The notes below the pieces were generated by a model. It worked only from the letters and a program-made list of their open reading frames with translations, was not told where the DNA came from and searched no databases. A DNA stretch of 43,959 nucleotides from Anaerolineae bacterium (GTDB lineage Bacteria; Chloroflexota; Anaerolineae; UBA4142; SHND01). The stretch is taken from the NCBI GenBank assembly GCA_020851635.1, contig JADZCJ010000117.1, forward strand, positions 1-43,959, read 5' to 3'. Below, one piece after another: positions 17,612 through 26,537 of this stretch. Numbering within the stretch: the first letter of the stretch is position 1; each line of letters starts with the position of its first letter. A program made the position numbers and the translations under genes.

Positions 17612-19645
17612 ATGGAATCCGAGTTTCATCTGATCACAAACATCACCCTCGCGCTTTTTGCCGCTTTTATCGGCGGTCTGGTGGCGCGCCGGATGCGGCT
17701 GCCCACCATCGTCGGCTATCTCGTCGCGGGCATTGCTATCGGACCCTTTACGCCGGGCTTTGTGGGCGATTATGAATCAATCGGCGAACTGGCAGAAATC
17801 GGTATCATCTTTTTGATGTTTGGGGTGGGTCTCCATTTCTCTTTGCATGATCTGTGGGTCGTGCGCGACATTGCCGTGCCCGGCACGCTCGTTCAAATGA
17901 CGCTCGTTACTTTGTTGGGAGTTGGTTTGGGCTGGTTGTGGGGCTGGTCTCTGAGCTCGAGCATCATCCTCGGTCTGGCGCTCTCGATTGCCAGCACGGT
18001 TGTGCTCTTGCGCGCGCTGGAAGATAACGGCTTGCTCAACACCGTCCACGGACGCGTGGCGGTTGGACGCGTGGTGGTCGAAGATATTGCCACGGTTGCG
18101 GTGCTGGTTATTTTGCGCGCCGTCGGCGAACCCGGAACAGGCACGATGGTAGAGACGGCGCTCTGGACGCTTGCCAAATCGGGACTCTTTGTGGGACTGG
18201 TGTTGTTTGTCGGGATGCGTTTTATTCCATGGCTCTTTTCCAAGATCACATTCATGAAATCGCGCGAGTTGTTTATCTTGACGGTCGTTGTGGTCGCACT
18301 CGGAACGGCGTTTGCGGCTGCCGAACTTTTTGGCGTTTCGCTCGCGTTGGGCGCGTTCTTGGCGGGCGTCACGATCAACGAGTCCACCACCAGCTATCAG
18401 GTCGGCGCCGACGTGCTGCCGTTTCGTGAAGTATTTTCGATTCTCTTTTTCGTTTCGGTCGGGATGCTGGTCAACCCGTTTTTTCTGCTCGAGAACGCGG
18501 GGCATGTGCTGGCAGTTACGGCGATCATTGTGCTGGCAAAACCGTTGTTTGCGGCGGTCTTTACTGTTTTGATGCCCTATCCCGTGCGCACGGCGCTCGT
18601 CGTCGGCGCGGGTCTGGGTCAAATCGGCGAATTTTCATTTCTGCTCGGCGCCTCGGCGGTCTCGCTGCATTTTCTGGACGCAAATCAATATTCGTTGATT
18701 CTCGCCGGCGCGGTAATCTCGATTGTCCTCAATCCGCTCCTGTTCCGCCTGATTACGCCCACCGAGAATTGGCTCAAAAAGAACCCCGCCCTGTGGAATC
18801 GGCTCAATCGGCACGGACCCGAGGGACCCCAACCCGGCGAACACTTCGAGAATCATGTCGTCGTCGTCGGTTATGGGCGCGTGGGACACCACATTGTGGA
18901 TGTTTTGGATTATCTCAAGATCCCGACGCTGGTCGTGGACGCCGAGGCGACGCGCGTTTCCGAGCTGGACAAGTTGGGGGTTCCCACCCTCTTTGGCGAT
19001 GCCGCAAACTCGGAGGTGATGAAACACACGGGGCTGGACCATGCTCGCGCGTTGGTTGTGACCGTGCCCGATGAAGCGACAACCGAAGTGGTGGTCAAGA
19101 CCGCCCGCGAAATCACGCCGACGCTGCCCATCATCGCGCGCGCAGGCACCCAGGGGGGTGTGCTGCGACTTGCCGAGCTGGGGGCGCAGGATGTGATTCA
19201 TCCCGAACTCGAAGGGGGGCTGGAAATCGTGCGCCACACGCTCCTCCGTCTTGGTTTGCCCAACCGTCAAGTCCAGAAATACACGGATATTGTGCGCCGC
19301 GACCATTACGACATCGAAATCTCCACCCGGGACGAGTTTGATCTTTTGGAAGAGCTTTTGCACGCCTTTCGCGATATGGAGATTCTTTGGCACCTGGTCG
19401 GAGAGGAGAGCGCCCTCATCAATCACACGGTTGCCGATGCGGGCATCCGTGATGCCACCGGCGCTTCGGTCATCGCCATCAAACGCAACAATAATCTCAT
19501 TGCCAACCCCAAATCCGCCCTGCAGTTCCAACAGGGCGACCTGGTCGGCATCATCGGCGACGAAAAACAGGTCGTCGAGGCGAAATTGTATCTGGAGCGG
19601 TTTGAGATGTCCCGGTCTGTCCAGGAACCCCAAAAAAGCGCATAA
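17612..19645 (+). CDS. CPA2 monovalent cation:proton antiporter with TrkA-N and TrkA-C domains
   Basis: The protein has 677 residues from the ATG at 17612; an upstream in-frame start at 17573 overlaps the promoter. Residues 1-390 form the Na/H-exchanger membrane domain with about 12 helices and motifs such as GYLVAGIAIGP and ALGAFLAGV. A Rossmann TrkA-N (RCK) domain follows from about residue 415, with the nucleotide-binding GYGRVGHH and Asp in LVVDAE. The TrkA-C domain occupies about 590-670. The arrangement equals KefB/KefC or YbaL-type K+ or Na+ efflux systems gated by NAD(H) or other ligands. Ion specificity cannot be decided from sequence. It is a single-gene unit. Confidence 0.92.
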   Translation: MESEFHLITNITLALFAAFIGGLVARRMRLPTIVGYLVAGIAIGPFTPGFVGDYESIGELAEIGIIFLMFGVGLHFSLHDLWVVRDIAVPGTLVQMTLVTLLGVGLGWLWGWSLSSSIILGLALSIASTVVLLRALEDNGLLNTVHGRVAVGRVVVEDIATVAVLVILRAVGEPGTGTMVETALWTLAKSGLFVGLVLFVGMRFIPWLFSKITFMKSRELFILTVVVVALGTAFAAAELFGVSLALGAFLAGVTINESTTSYQVGADVLPFREVFSILFFVSVGMLVNPFFLLENAGHVLAVTAIIVLAKPLFAAVFTVLMPYPVRTALVVGAGLGQIGEFSFLLGASAVSLHFLDANQYSLILAGAVISIVLNPLLFRLITPTENWLKKNPALWNRLNRHGPEGPQPGEHFENHVVVVGYGRVGHHIVDVLDYLKIPTLVVDAEATRVSELDKLGVPTLFGDAANSEVMKHTGLDHARALVVTVPDEATTEVVVKTAREITPTLPIIARAGTQGGVLRLAELGAQDVIHPELEGGLEIVRHTLLRLGLPNRQVQKYTDIVRRDHYDIEISTRDEFDLLEELLHAFRDMEILWHLVGEESALINHTVADAGIRDATGASVIAIKRNNNLIANPKSALQFQQGDLVGIIGDEKQVVEAKLYLERFEMSRSVQEPQKSA

Positions 19646-19670
19646 ATTGCCCATCTCCTGCGCGCTGTAT

Positions 19671-19699
19671 TTGCCGAAAAACGCGCTCGGTGCTATAAT
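19671..19699 (+). promoter_or_regulatory. Promoter of rpsO
   Basis: TTGCCG (19671-19676) and an extended -10, TGCTATAAT (TATAAT 19694-19699), are separated by 17 bp. The leader to the ATG is about 95 nt. Confidence 0.65.
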
Positions 19700-19723
19700 C
19701 CTGCCAATTCAAGAGAGTAACTG

Positions 19724-19751
19724 CGACGGCGGCGCAAGTGTCCCGCCGTTG
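19724..19751 (+). promoter_or_regulatory. Leader hairpin of rpsO, possible S15 autoregulatory site
   Basis: A 9-bp GC-rich stem (19724-19732 with 19743-19751, one G-U pair) with a 10-nt loop lies in the 5' leader. Ribosomal protein S15 represses its own mRNA in several phyla through differing leader structures. Whether this hairpin is such a site is inference. Confidence 0.35.
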
Positions 19752-19798
19752 TTTCATGGAATGGAAGGCGCAGCCAACCATTCTCAGAGGAGCAGGGA

Positions 19799-20068
19799 AT
19801 GTCGCTCAAAAAGGCGGAAAAAACCGCCATCATGGGGCAGTATCATATTCACATGACAGATACCGGTTCCCCCGAAGTGCAAATTGCTTTGCTCACGACG
19901 CGAATCAATCAGTTGGTCGAGCACCTAAAAGCTCACAAACATGATAATCATTCGCGCCGCGGCTTGCTCAAGATGGTCGGCGAACGCCGCCGGCAATTGA
20001 CCTATCTGTCCAAAAAGGACACAGCCCGTTACAAACAGATCATCGAACGGCTGGGCTTGCGTAAATAG
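19799..20068 (+). CDS. rpsO: 30S ribosomal protein S15
   Basis: This 89-residue protein has the usual S15 length. Motifs are typical: [39 protein letters not shown] and [12 protein letters not shown] in order (quoted in parts: [32 protein letters not shown]). It binds 16S rRNA helices 20-22 and nucleates the platform of the small subunit. GAGGAG lies upstream of the ATG. The gene precedes pnp, the classical rpsO-pnp order, but a strong terminator and about 380 bp separate them here. Confidence 0.98.
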   Translation: MSLKKAEKTAIMGQYHIHMTDTGSPEVQIALLTTRINQLVEHLKAHKHDNHSRRGLLKMVGERRRQLTYLSKKDTARYKQIIERLGLRK

Positions 20069-20082
20069 GGTTGCTACCCACA

Positions 20083-20124
20083 ACAAACGAGTAGATGGTC
20101 ACAACCATCTACTCGTTTGTTTGT
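20083..20124 (+). terminator. Terminator of rpsO
   Basis: A perfect 17-bp stem (20083-20099 with 20104-20120) has the tetraloop CACA and is followed by TTGT. The T tract within and after the stem makes it a convincing terminator. Confidence 0.8.
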
Positions 20125-20284
20125 CACCGCGGACCAAATTTATAAATTTGTCCCGCATGTAAATCTGGAAAACGGCGAATCTCGCCGCAGCGTATTATTA
20201 ACAACCCGTCGCAGCGCGCAGGAATTGGAAATTGGGCGTTGGATATTGGAACTTGAAAACTGCAAAGTAAGGACGCGCCATCTT

Positions 20285-20335
20285 TACTTTTCAATTTTAA
20301 ATTCCCAATCTCTAATCTCTAATCTCTAATTTCCA
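20285..20335. repeat. Low-complexity tandem repeat (TCTAATC units)
   Basis: Short tandem units of TCTAATC with AATTTCC-type flanks occur here, with related AT-rich words from about 20218. Similar low-complexity words occur in other intergenic regions of this window, for example around 35280-35350. Confidence 0.5.
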
Positions 20336-20368
20336 GCTCCTGACCTCCGACGGGCAAAAAGGACCATG

Positions 20369-20428
20369 TTTCAGGTTGCGGGGGACGGTCAATCCGTTCC
20401 CTTGCGACCCGGCGCATGGGACCTGAAA
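20369..20428 (+). promoter_or_regulatory. Candidate pnp leader RNA structure
   Basis: A perfect 8-bp outer stem, TTTCAGGT (20369-20376) with ACCTGAAA (20421-20428), encloses an inner 8-bp hairpin, GGGGACGG (20381-20388) with CCGTTCCC (20394-20401). The structure ends 6 nt before the GGAGG of pnp. PNPase is known to control its own mRNA through a 5' hairpin in E. coli; a comparable role here is inference. Confidence 0.4.
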
Positions 20429-20450
20429 ACCCTTGGAGGTTTTGTTTTTT

Positions 20451-22748
20451 ATGTCACATCAAATCAATTCCTATTCCGCCAAAATCGGCGAAGAGGACAT
20501 TATCATCGAGGCGGGTCGTCTGGCATTCCAAGCCAATGGTTCCGTCACCGTGCGCCAATCGGATACGATCATCCTGACGACCGCCACCATGGCGCAAAAA
20601 CCGCGCGAAGGCACGGACTTTTTTCCGCTCACGGTGGATTACGAAGAACGACTCTATGCCGCGGGCAAAATCCCCGGCTCGTTTTTCAAGCGCGAAGGCA
20701 AGACATCCGAAAACGGCATTCTGACCTGTCGGCTCACGGACCGCCCCATCCGCCCCCTGTTTCCCAAAGGCATGCGCAACGATGTTCAAATCGTCATTAC
20801 CGCGCTCTCTGCCGATCAGGAACATTTCATTGACATCATGTCCATCATCGGCGCATCCGCCGCGCTGACCATCAGCGACATTCCGTTTCACGGACCTGTC
20901 GGCGCCGTGCGCGTGGGCTACATTGACGGACGTTTTGTCATGAACCCAACCGCTTCGCAGATGGAACAATCCATTCTCGATCTGCGGCTGGCGGGCACGC
21001 GCGACGCCGTCATCATGATCGAAGCGGGCGCGAGCGAAGTGACCGAAGAATTAATGTACGAGGCGATTCATGCCGGTCACGCCGCGTTTCAACCGCTGAT
21101 TGACATGCAGGAGCAAATGCGCGCCGAAATCGGCAAACCGAAAACGACCGTTCCGTTGTTTACGGTCAGCGAAGAGATCAAACAGTTTGTTCACGACAAA
21201 ATTGCGCCGCAGATCAACACCATTCTCAACAGCGGCTATGGCAAATCGGAACGCGGCGGCGCGCTCGATGCCGTTTCCGCCGCCATCGTGGCAGAGGCGG
21301 GCGAGCGGTTTCCCGCATCGGATATTGCGCTCGCCGTAGATACCGAAGTCAAGAACCAAGTCCGCACAATGATTCTGAACGAAAACAGGCGCGTGGATGG
21401 GCGCGACACCAAAACAGTGCGCCCGCTTTCCGCCGAGGTTGGACTGCTGCCCCGCGCACACGGTTCGGGTCTTTTCCAGCGCGGCGAAACGCAGGTCTTG
21501 ACCATTGCGACGTTGGGCATGCCCAGCGAGGCGCAAAAGATTGACACGCTCGACCCCGAAGACGCCAAGCGCTACCTGCATCACTATAATTTTCCGCCTT
21601 ATTCGGTCGGCGAAGCCCGCCCAATGCGCGGACCCGGTCGCCGTGAAATCGGGCACGGGGCGCTGGCGGAACGCGCGCTCGTCGCGGTGATCCCCACCGA
21701 GGATGAATTTCCATACACCATTCGTTTGGTGTCCGAAGTCATGTCCTCAAACGGCTCGACCTCGATGGCGAGCGTTTGCGGCTCGACCCTTGCCCTGATG
21801 GATGCGGGGGTGCCGATCAGCGCGCCGGTCGCAGGGATTGCGATGGGGCTTGTCACCGAAGGCGACCGCCATGCGATTCTGACCGACATTCTCGGCATGG
21901 AAGATGGTCTCGGCGACATGGATTTCAAAGTCGCGGGCACCAGCATGGGCATCACTGCCCTGCAGCTCGACCTGAAATTGCAGGGCGTTTCGCCCTCGAT
22001 ACTCAAAGAGGCGCTCGCGCAAGCTCAAGACGCGCGCATGCAGATCTTGAAGGTGCTTACCGACACGCTTCCGGCGCCGCGCCAAGAGTTGTCGCAATAC
22101 GCGCCGCGGATTCAAACGATCAAGATTGACCAGGAAAAGATTGGCGCGCTCATCGGTCCCGGCGGCAAGACGATTCGCGGTCTGCAAGAGGAATTTGACG
22201 TCAAGATTGATGTCGAAGAGGACGGCACCGTGTTCATTTCGGGCGTCAACGGCGAAGGCACCGCCACCGTCATGGAACGCATTCGCGCCATGACCGAATC
22301 GCCCAAACTCGGCTCGATCTATACGGGCAAAGTGGTGCGGCTCGCCGAATTTGGCGTCTTTGTCGAAATTGCGCCCGGCGTTGACGGTCTCGTGCACGTC
22401 TCGCAGCTTGCCGATTATCAGGTCAAAGACCCGCGCGACGTGGTCAAAGAAGGCGACGACGTGATGGTCATGATCACGGACATTGACGCACAGGGCAAGA
22501 TTCGCCTGTCGCGCCGCGCCGTGCTAGAGGGCTGGACGGTCGAGCAAGCGCGCGAAGCCGACCCGAAACTCGGCAGCGGCGGCGGTGATCGCGGCGGCTA
22601 TCGCGGTGGTGGTGACCGCGGTGGGCGCGGCGGCGACCGCGGAGGTTATCGCGGCGGTGATCGCGGTGGTCAACGCAGCAGCAGCAGTCGCGGCGGCAGT
22701 GGCGGCGGCTATCGCGGCGGAGGCGGTGGCGGCAATCGTCCGCGTTAG
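20451..22748 (+). CDS. pnp: Polyribonucleotide nucleotidyltransferase (PNPase) with RGG-rich tail
   Basis: The protein has 765 residues from the ATG at 20451, with GGAGG 11 nt upstream. It degrades RNA 3' to 5' by phosphorolysis. Two RNase PH domains lie at about 10-140 and 310-455, joined by the all-alpha domain. The second has GSSMAS-type and IAMGLV motifs (SNGSTSMASVCGS). A KH domain follows at about 555-615 with the GxxG loop IGPGGKTI, then an S1 domain at 620-690. The unusual part is the C-terminus from about residue 704: some 60 residues almost wholly Gly, Arg, Asp, Tyr and Ser, with repeated GGDRGGYRGG units. Such RGG tails bind RNA in other proteins. The catalytic core is ordinary and the assignment is secure. 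Confidence 0.97.
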   Translation: MSHQINSYSAKIGEEDIIIEAGRLAFQANGSVTVRQSDTIILTTATMAQKPREGTDFFPLTVDYEERLYAAGKIPGSFFKREGKTSENGILTCRLTDRPIRPLFPKGMRNDVQIVITALSADQEHFIDIMSIIGASAALTISDIPFHGPVGAVRVGYIDGRFVMNPTASQMEQSILDLRLAGTRDAVIMIEAGASEVTEELMYEAIHAGHAAFQPLIDMQEQMRAEIGKPKTTVPLFTVSEEIKQFVHDKIAPQINTILNSGYGKSERGGALDAVSAAIVAEAGERFPASDIALAVDTEVKNQVRTMILNENRRVDGRDTKTVRPLSAEVGLLPRAHGSGLFQRGETQVLTIATLGMPSEAQKIDTLDPEDAKRYLHHYNFPPYSVGEARPMRGPGRREIGHGALAERALVAVIPTEDEFPYTIRLVSEVMSSNGSTSMASVCGSTLALMDAGVPISAPVAGIAMGLVTEGDRHAILTDILGMEDGLGDMDFKVAGTSMGITALQLDLKLQGVSPSILKEALAQAQDARMQILKVLTDTLPAPRQELSQYAPRIQTIKIDQEKIGALIGPGGKTIRGLQEEFDVKIDVEEDGTVFISGVNGEGTATVMERIRAMTESPKLGSIYTGKVVRLAEFGVFVEIAPGVDGLVHVSQLADYQVKDPRDVVKEGDDVMVMITDIDAQGKIRLSRRAVLEGWTVEQAREADPKLGSGGGDRGGYRGGGDRGGRGGDRGGYRGGDRGGQRSSSSRGGSGGGYRGGGGGGNRPR

Positions 22749-22753
22749 CAGAA

Positions 22754-22799
22754 TGATTTCGCTCCGACAACCTGTCGACAGGTTGTCGGAGCGAAATCA
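22754..22799. terminator. 46-nt perfect palindrome between convergent genes
   Basis: Two 23-nt arms meet at GTCGAC without a loop. It lies between the ends of pnp and the acyl-CoA dehydrogenase gene, so it may terminate both directions. It has no T tract, so it could equally be an extragenic palindrome or insertion remnant. Confidence 0.55.
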
Positions 22800-22801
22800 A
22801 A

Positions 22802-23971
22802 TCATATATGCCCCGCAACCCCTCGCTTGTACAAACTATTGGCAATAATAATCCGCTGAATCTCAGAGGTCCCTTCCCAAATACGCTCGACGCGTAGTTC
22901 GCGGAAAAAGCGTTCCGCCACGTTCTCGCGCATATACCCGCGCCCGCCAAAAATCTGCACCGCGCGGTCGGCGACCCGTCCCGCCATCTCGGACGCGTAC
23001 AATTTCGCCATCGAGATCTGCGCGTGCGCCAGTTTTCGCTCGTCGTCGCTCTGCGCCGTCTCCTCGGCTTGTGCCGCCGCATAGGTCATCAGCCGCGCCG
23101 CCCACAACTCGGTCAGCGAGTCCGCCAGCATGAATTGAACCGCCTGATAGTTGGCAATCGCCTCCCCGAACTGGACGCGCGTCCGGGCAAACGCTGTCGC
23201 CTCTTCAATCAACCGCGCCGCCGCGCCGCAGCAGCGCGCCGCAATCATGACGCGTTCGTGGCGAAACCATTCCTTGCTCAATTCCAAGCCGCGCCCCACG
23301 CCGCCCAGAATGTTCTCATTCGGCACCCGCACATTGTTCAACCGTATGCGGGGATGTTCCACAATCAGGTTGTGCATGTATTTCGGATTATCAATGATCT
23401 CTATCCCCGGCGTGTCCAGGTCCATAAAGAACAGGGTGTTGCCGTCGCCTACGTTCGGGTCCGTCGCCGCCTGCACGACCGCGTAATCCGCCACGTCGCC
23501 CGACGTCAGGTGCCACTTGACGCCGTTCAAAACCCACGCCTCCCCGTCGCGCGTCGCGGTCGTATCCATCACGCTCGCGTCGGAACCGTGCGCCGGTTCG
23601 GTGATCGCATAACAATCGGCGCGCGTGCCCTCACAGGACGGACGCACATATCTCTCGATCTGCGCGGCGGTCGCATACGACAGCACGATGGCAGGGTCCC
23701 ACATCAACCAACCGAGAGCGTTTGTCGCCTTGCCCATTTCCTCATTGATGATCGTCTGGTCAACCCAGCTCAACCCCTGTCCGCCGACAGCGCGTGGCAG
23801 ACTGAACGCGCTCAGGTTCAACTCGCGGACGCGCGCGTGCAAGCGGGCGCGCGTCGCCGCGTCTAGTTTGCCGTCCGCCGCTTCCGTCGCCACTTCGAGC
23901 GGAATCAACTCGTCATACACAAAACGGCGCACCTTTTCCCGCAATTCCTGTTGTTCCGATGTAAACTTCAT
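22802..23971 (-). CDS. Acyl-CoA dehydrogenase family protein
   Basis: This 389-residue flavoprotein should oxidise an acyl-CoA thioester to the 2,3-enoyl-CoA, passing electrons to an electron-transfer flavoprotein. The N-terminal helical domain spans about 1-115. The FAD-binding strand region has CYAITEPAHGSDAS and GVKWHLTSGDVADY. The C-terminal helices contain QIFGGRGYM and RIWEGTSEIQRIIIAN, where the Glu of EGTSE is at the position of the catalytic base in medium-chain enzymes. The start codon overlaps the end of the upstream synthetase gene by 4 nt, so they are translated together. Substrate unknown; short, branched or modified acyl groups are all possible. Confidence 0.92.
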   Translation of the reverse strand: MKFTSEQQELREKVRRFVYDELIPLEVATEAADGKLDAATRARLHARVRELNLSAFSLPRAVGGQGLSWVDQTIINEEMGKATNALGWLMWDPAIVLSYATAAQIERYVRPSCEGTRADCYAITEPAHGSDASVMDTTATRDGEAWVLNGVKWHLTSGDVADYAVVQAATDPNVGDGNTLFFMDLDTPGIEIIDNPKYMHNLIVEHPRIRLNNVRVPNENILGGVGRGLELSKEWFRHERVMIAARCCGAAARLIEEATAFARTRVQFGEAIANYQAVQFMLADSLTELWAARLMTYAAAQAEETAQSDDERKLAHAQISMAKLYASEMAGRVADRAVQIFGGRGYMRENVAERFFRELRVERIWEGTSEIQRIIIANSLYKRGVAGHI

Positions 23972-26106
23972 CTCTGGTCATCCTTGCCGCGCGTCACAAT
24001 CATCGCATCCACTGCCACCGCGCGGTCCGGCAGCGCAATCAACGGGTTGACGTCCACGGCGGCGATCGCGTGCCGATACGCCAGCGCAAAATCGGACAGC
24101 GCCATCGCCGCATCCACAATCGCCTCTATGTTCACCGCCGCCCCTCCCCGCGCCCCTTGCAGGAGCGCCGCGCCGCGCAAATGCGCCAGCGCATCCCGCA
24201 CATCCGCGCGCGTCGTCGGCAGCATCAACAAACAACTGTCCTTGAACACCTCGACAAAAATCCCGCCCAGCCCGACCGCCAGCATCGGACCAAAGTGCGG
24301 GTCATTCACAATCCCCAGAATCATCTCGACGCCGCGCGGGATCATCTCTTGCACCAGCACGCGCGTTCCGAACGCCGCGTCCAGTTCGGCATACGCATCG
24401 GCGAGCGCGCTCGGGTCCCCCAGGTTCAATTTCACCCCCCCCTTGTCGCTCTTGTGCAGTGCGCCCGCCGCCGTTTTCAACGCAACAGGATATCCGATCC
24501 GTTCGCCCGCGCGCAGTGTTTCCTCCAACGAATCGGTGACCGCAGACGGCGGAAAAAGAACCCCGAACGCGCGCAAGATCTCCGCGCTGGCATACTCATC
24601 CACGAATGACGGCAGGCGGCGGACCGCCGGACGCGACACATCGTCCGCACTCTTTATCGTATCCTGCGCCGTGCGTCGCTCGTCGTTCGTCCTTTGTCTA
24701 GCGTCGTTCGCCGCTCGTCGTCTTGCAAACTCACTATATTCCACCAGATGCTTGATCGCGCGCACCCCATTCTCTGCCCCCATCAACACCGGCACGCCCA
24801 GCGCGCGCAAACGACTCGTCTGCGCCTCATCCGCCGACGCGGCGAGATTCGTCATAAAGACAAGGGGCTTGGTGAGCTGCGGCAGAATCGCTTCCGCGAT
24901 ATCGGGATAGCCGAGATTCGCGCCGTCACTGCCATACAGGTCAACTGCAAACACATTCAGCCCTGTTGACGGGTCCGCATCCAACGCCAGCAAACACTCG
25001 CCATAAATCTTGTCATATTCGTTCCCCGTGCCCCACGCATCCACCGGATTCACGGGCGCGAGACCCGGTTCCAGGATTTCGGACAGACGCTGTGTCGTCG
25101 CGCGATTGATCGGCGCAAAAGATACTCCTTCCCGGTCGGCGAGGTCCACCAGCAAACCGCGCTCGCCCCCCGAATCATGCAGCGAGCTGATAAATTTTGT
25201 CGGCGTGCGCATACCATTCGCAAACACCTCAAGCGTGTCCAGCATTTCATCAGGCGATTTCACACGCCGCACGCCGTAATATTTGAACAGCGCGTCGTAT
25301 GCCGCATCTTTGCCCGCCAGCGCCCCGCTGTGCGCCTGCGCCAGTTCCGCGCCGCGCGAGCTCTGTCCCACCTTTAGCGCCACAACGGGAATATCCCGCT
25401 TTGCCGCCGTTTCGAGCGCGGCGACAAACGTTTTCGGGTCGCGCACCGTCTCCATAAAAAGCCCGATCACACGCGTCGTCGGCTGTTCCAGCGCAAAACA
25501 CATATAGTCCGCCAACGTGGTCACCAGCTCGTTCCCCGCCGACACCAGGTAATTAAAGCGGATGCCCCGCCTGTTTTGCCACAGCGCATCAAACTGCGAA
25601 CCGCTGTGCGTAATAAACGTGACGTTTCCGGCGGGCAGCGGCGTTACGGGATACCCTGAAACGGGCAAACGACCGGCAAAAGCATGAAACCCCATACAGT
25701 TCGGTCCGCAAACCACCATCCCGCTCGCCGCCGCAATCTCGCGCAGCTGCTCCTGCAGCAAAGGTTCTCCGTCTCGCGGCTCGGAATGTGCGTTCGCAAA
25801 GATCACCGCCGCGGGAATCCCCATCTCTGCCGCATCGCGCAAACCAGCCAACAGCCGCGAGTTGGGCAGAGCGAGAATCGCCAGGTCGGGACGTTCGGGC
25901 AAATCCAAAAGCAAAGGATAACACGGCATCCCAAACAATTCGCGATATTTGGGATTCACTCCAAACACCCGCCCCGCGTACCCCAACGCGCGCAGATTGT
26001 CATACACGACTCCGCCAAAGCGCGGCAGCTCGCTGATCCCCACAATCGCGACGGATTGGGCGTTCAAGAGCGGTGATAAATTCTGATGTGTGCGTGATTC
26101 AATCAT
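23968..26106 (-). CDS. ADP-forming acyl-CoA synthetase (acetate-CoA ligase family), fused alpha-beta
   Basis: The protein has 712 residues. Its N-terminal CoA-binding Rossmann domain starts with SVAIVGISELPRFGG. Succinyl-CoA-synthetase-like domains follow, with KVGQSSRGAELAQAHSGALAG holding the conserved His expected to be phosphorylated. The ATP-grasp domain occupies roughly 490-710, with YPVALKTAAGALHKSDKGGV. This is the single-chain ACD layout, in which an acyl-CoA is made from acid, CoA and ATP with release of ADP and phosphate, or the reverse. A charged, Arg/Asp-rich linker separates the halves (about 455-485). It overlaps the acyl-CoA dehydrogenase by 4 nt, suggesting that it activates the acid which that enzyme then oxidises (inference). 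The family also includes the DMSP lyase DddX. Confidence 0.9.
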   Translation of the reverse strand: MIESRTHQNLSPLLNAQSVAIVGISELPRFGGVVYDNLRALGYAGRVFGVNPKYRELFGMPCYPLLLDLPERPDLAILALPNSRLLAGLRDAAEMGIPAAVIFANAHSEPRDGEPLLQEQLREIAAASGMVVCGPNCMGFHAFAGRLPVSGYPVTPLPAGNVTFITHSGSQFDALWQNRRGIRFNYLVSAGNELVTTLADYMCFALEQPTTRVIGLFMETVRDPKTFVAALETAAKRDIPVVALKVGQSSRGAELAQAHSGALAGKDAAYDALFKYYGVRRVKSPDEMLDTLEVFANGMRTPTKFISSLHDSGGERGLLVDLADREGVSFAPINRATTQRLSEILEPGLAPVNPVDAWGTGNEYDKIYGECLLALDADPSTGLNVFAVDLYGSDGANLGYPDIAEAILPQLTKPLVFMTNLAASADEAQTSRLRALGVPVLMGAENGVRAIKHLVEYSEFARRRAANDARQRTNDERRTAQDTIKSADDVSRPAVRRLPSFVDEYASAEILRAFGVLFPPSAVTDSLEETLRAGERIGYPVALKTAAGALHKSDKGGVKLNLGDPSALADAYAELDAAFGTRVLVQEMIPRGVEMILGIVNDPHFGPMLAVGLGGIFVEVFKDSCLLMLPTTRADVRDALAHLRGAALLQGARGGAAVNIEAIVDAAMALSDFALAYRHAIAAVDVNPLIALPDRAVAVDAMIVTRGKDDQR

Positions 26107-26170
26107 GTGCTTGCGTCAAGACACCACCATTTCGCCCCCCCCCCACAACAGTATGCGCCATCATTCCGTA

Positions 26171-26200
26171 CCGTAGGGAACGAACGCCGCTTCGTTCCGC
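26171..26200. repeat. Composite palindromic repeat, copy 4 (half)
   Basis: Only the first module is present: GGAACGAA and TTCGTTCC around CGCCGC, preceded by CCGTA as in other copies. Confidence 0.65.
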
Positions 26201-26435
26201 GCACTTGACCGTAAGGGTTCGTACAAGTATAACTTGCTTGCCGAAACGGAAACCAATGTTAGTCCCGGGAACGCGAATCGGCGCGAGTCGTTCGCCAAAC
26301 TGCGGCTTGCACGAATCTCCACAAAATGCTTGGGACAAAATAAAATTCGCGTAAATTCGTAATGATTCGTGAGAATTCGCGTTTTCCAGTCTCTGGCTCA
26401 TTCAAGCAAATTCGGGAAATTGTAAATCTACGGAT

Positions 26436-26464
26436 CCTAAGAAACGAACGCTGTTTCGTTCCCC
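26436..26464. repeat. Composite palindromic repeat, copy 5 (half)
   Basis: The first module appears as AAACGAACGCTG followed by TTTCGTTCC, with one mismatch in the left arm and no second module. Confidence 0.6.
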
Positions 26465-26537
26465 CTCGAGATGGGGGTTTGATAAAACAACGACAAAACG
26501 AGCATAATTACGATACTTGGATGTGTCAAGCGCCCAA

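Larger units (their letters stand above)
20069..20450. other. 382-bp rpsO-pnp intergenic region
   Basis: It contains the rpsO terminator (20083-20124), low-complexity short repeats (20218-20335, including tandem TCTAATC units) and a structured leader just before pnp (20369-20428). No protein-coding gene is supported. Confidence 0.6.

Noticed and set aside
17777-18622. Minus-strand frames of up to 281 codons opposite the antiporter gene
   Set aside because: Highly charged His/Arg/Asn-rich translation that mirrors membrane-helix codons on the other strand; no motif.
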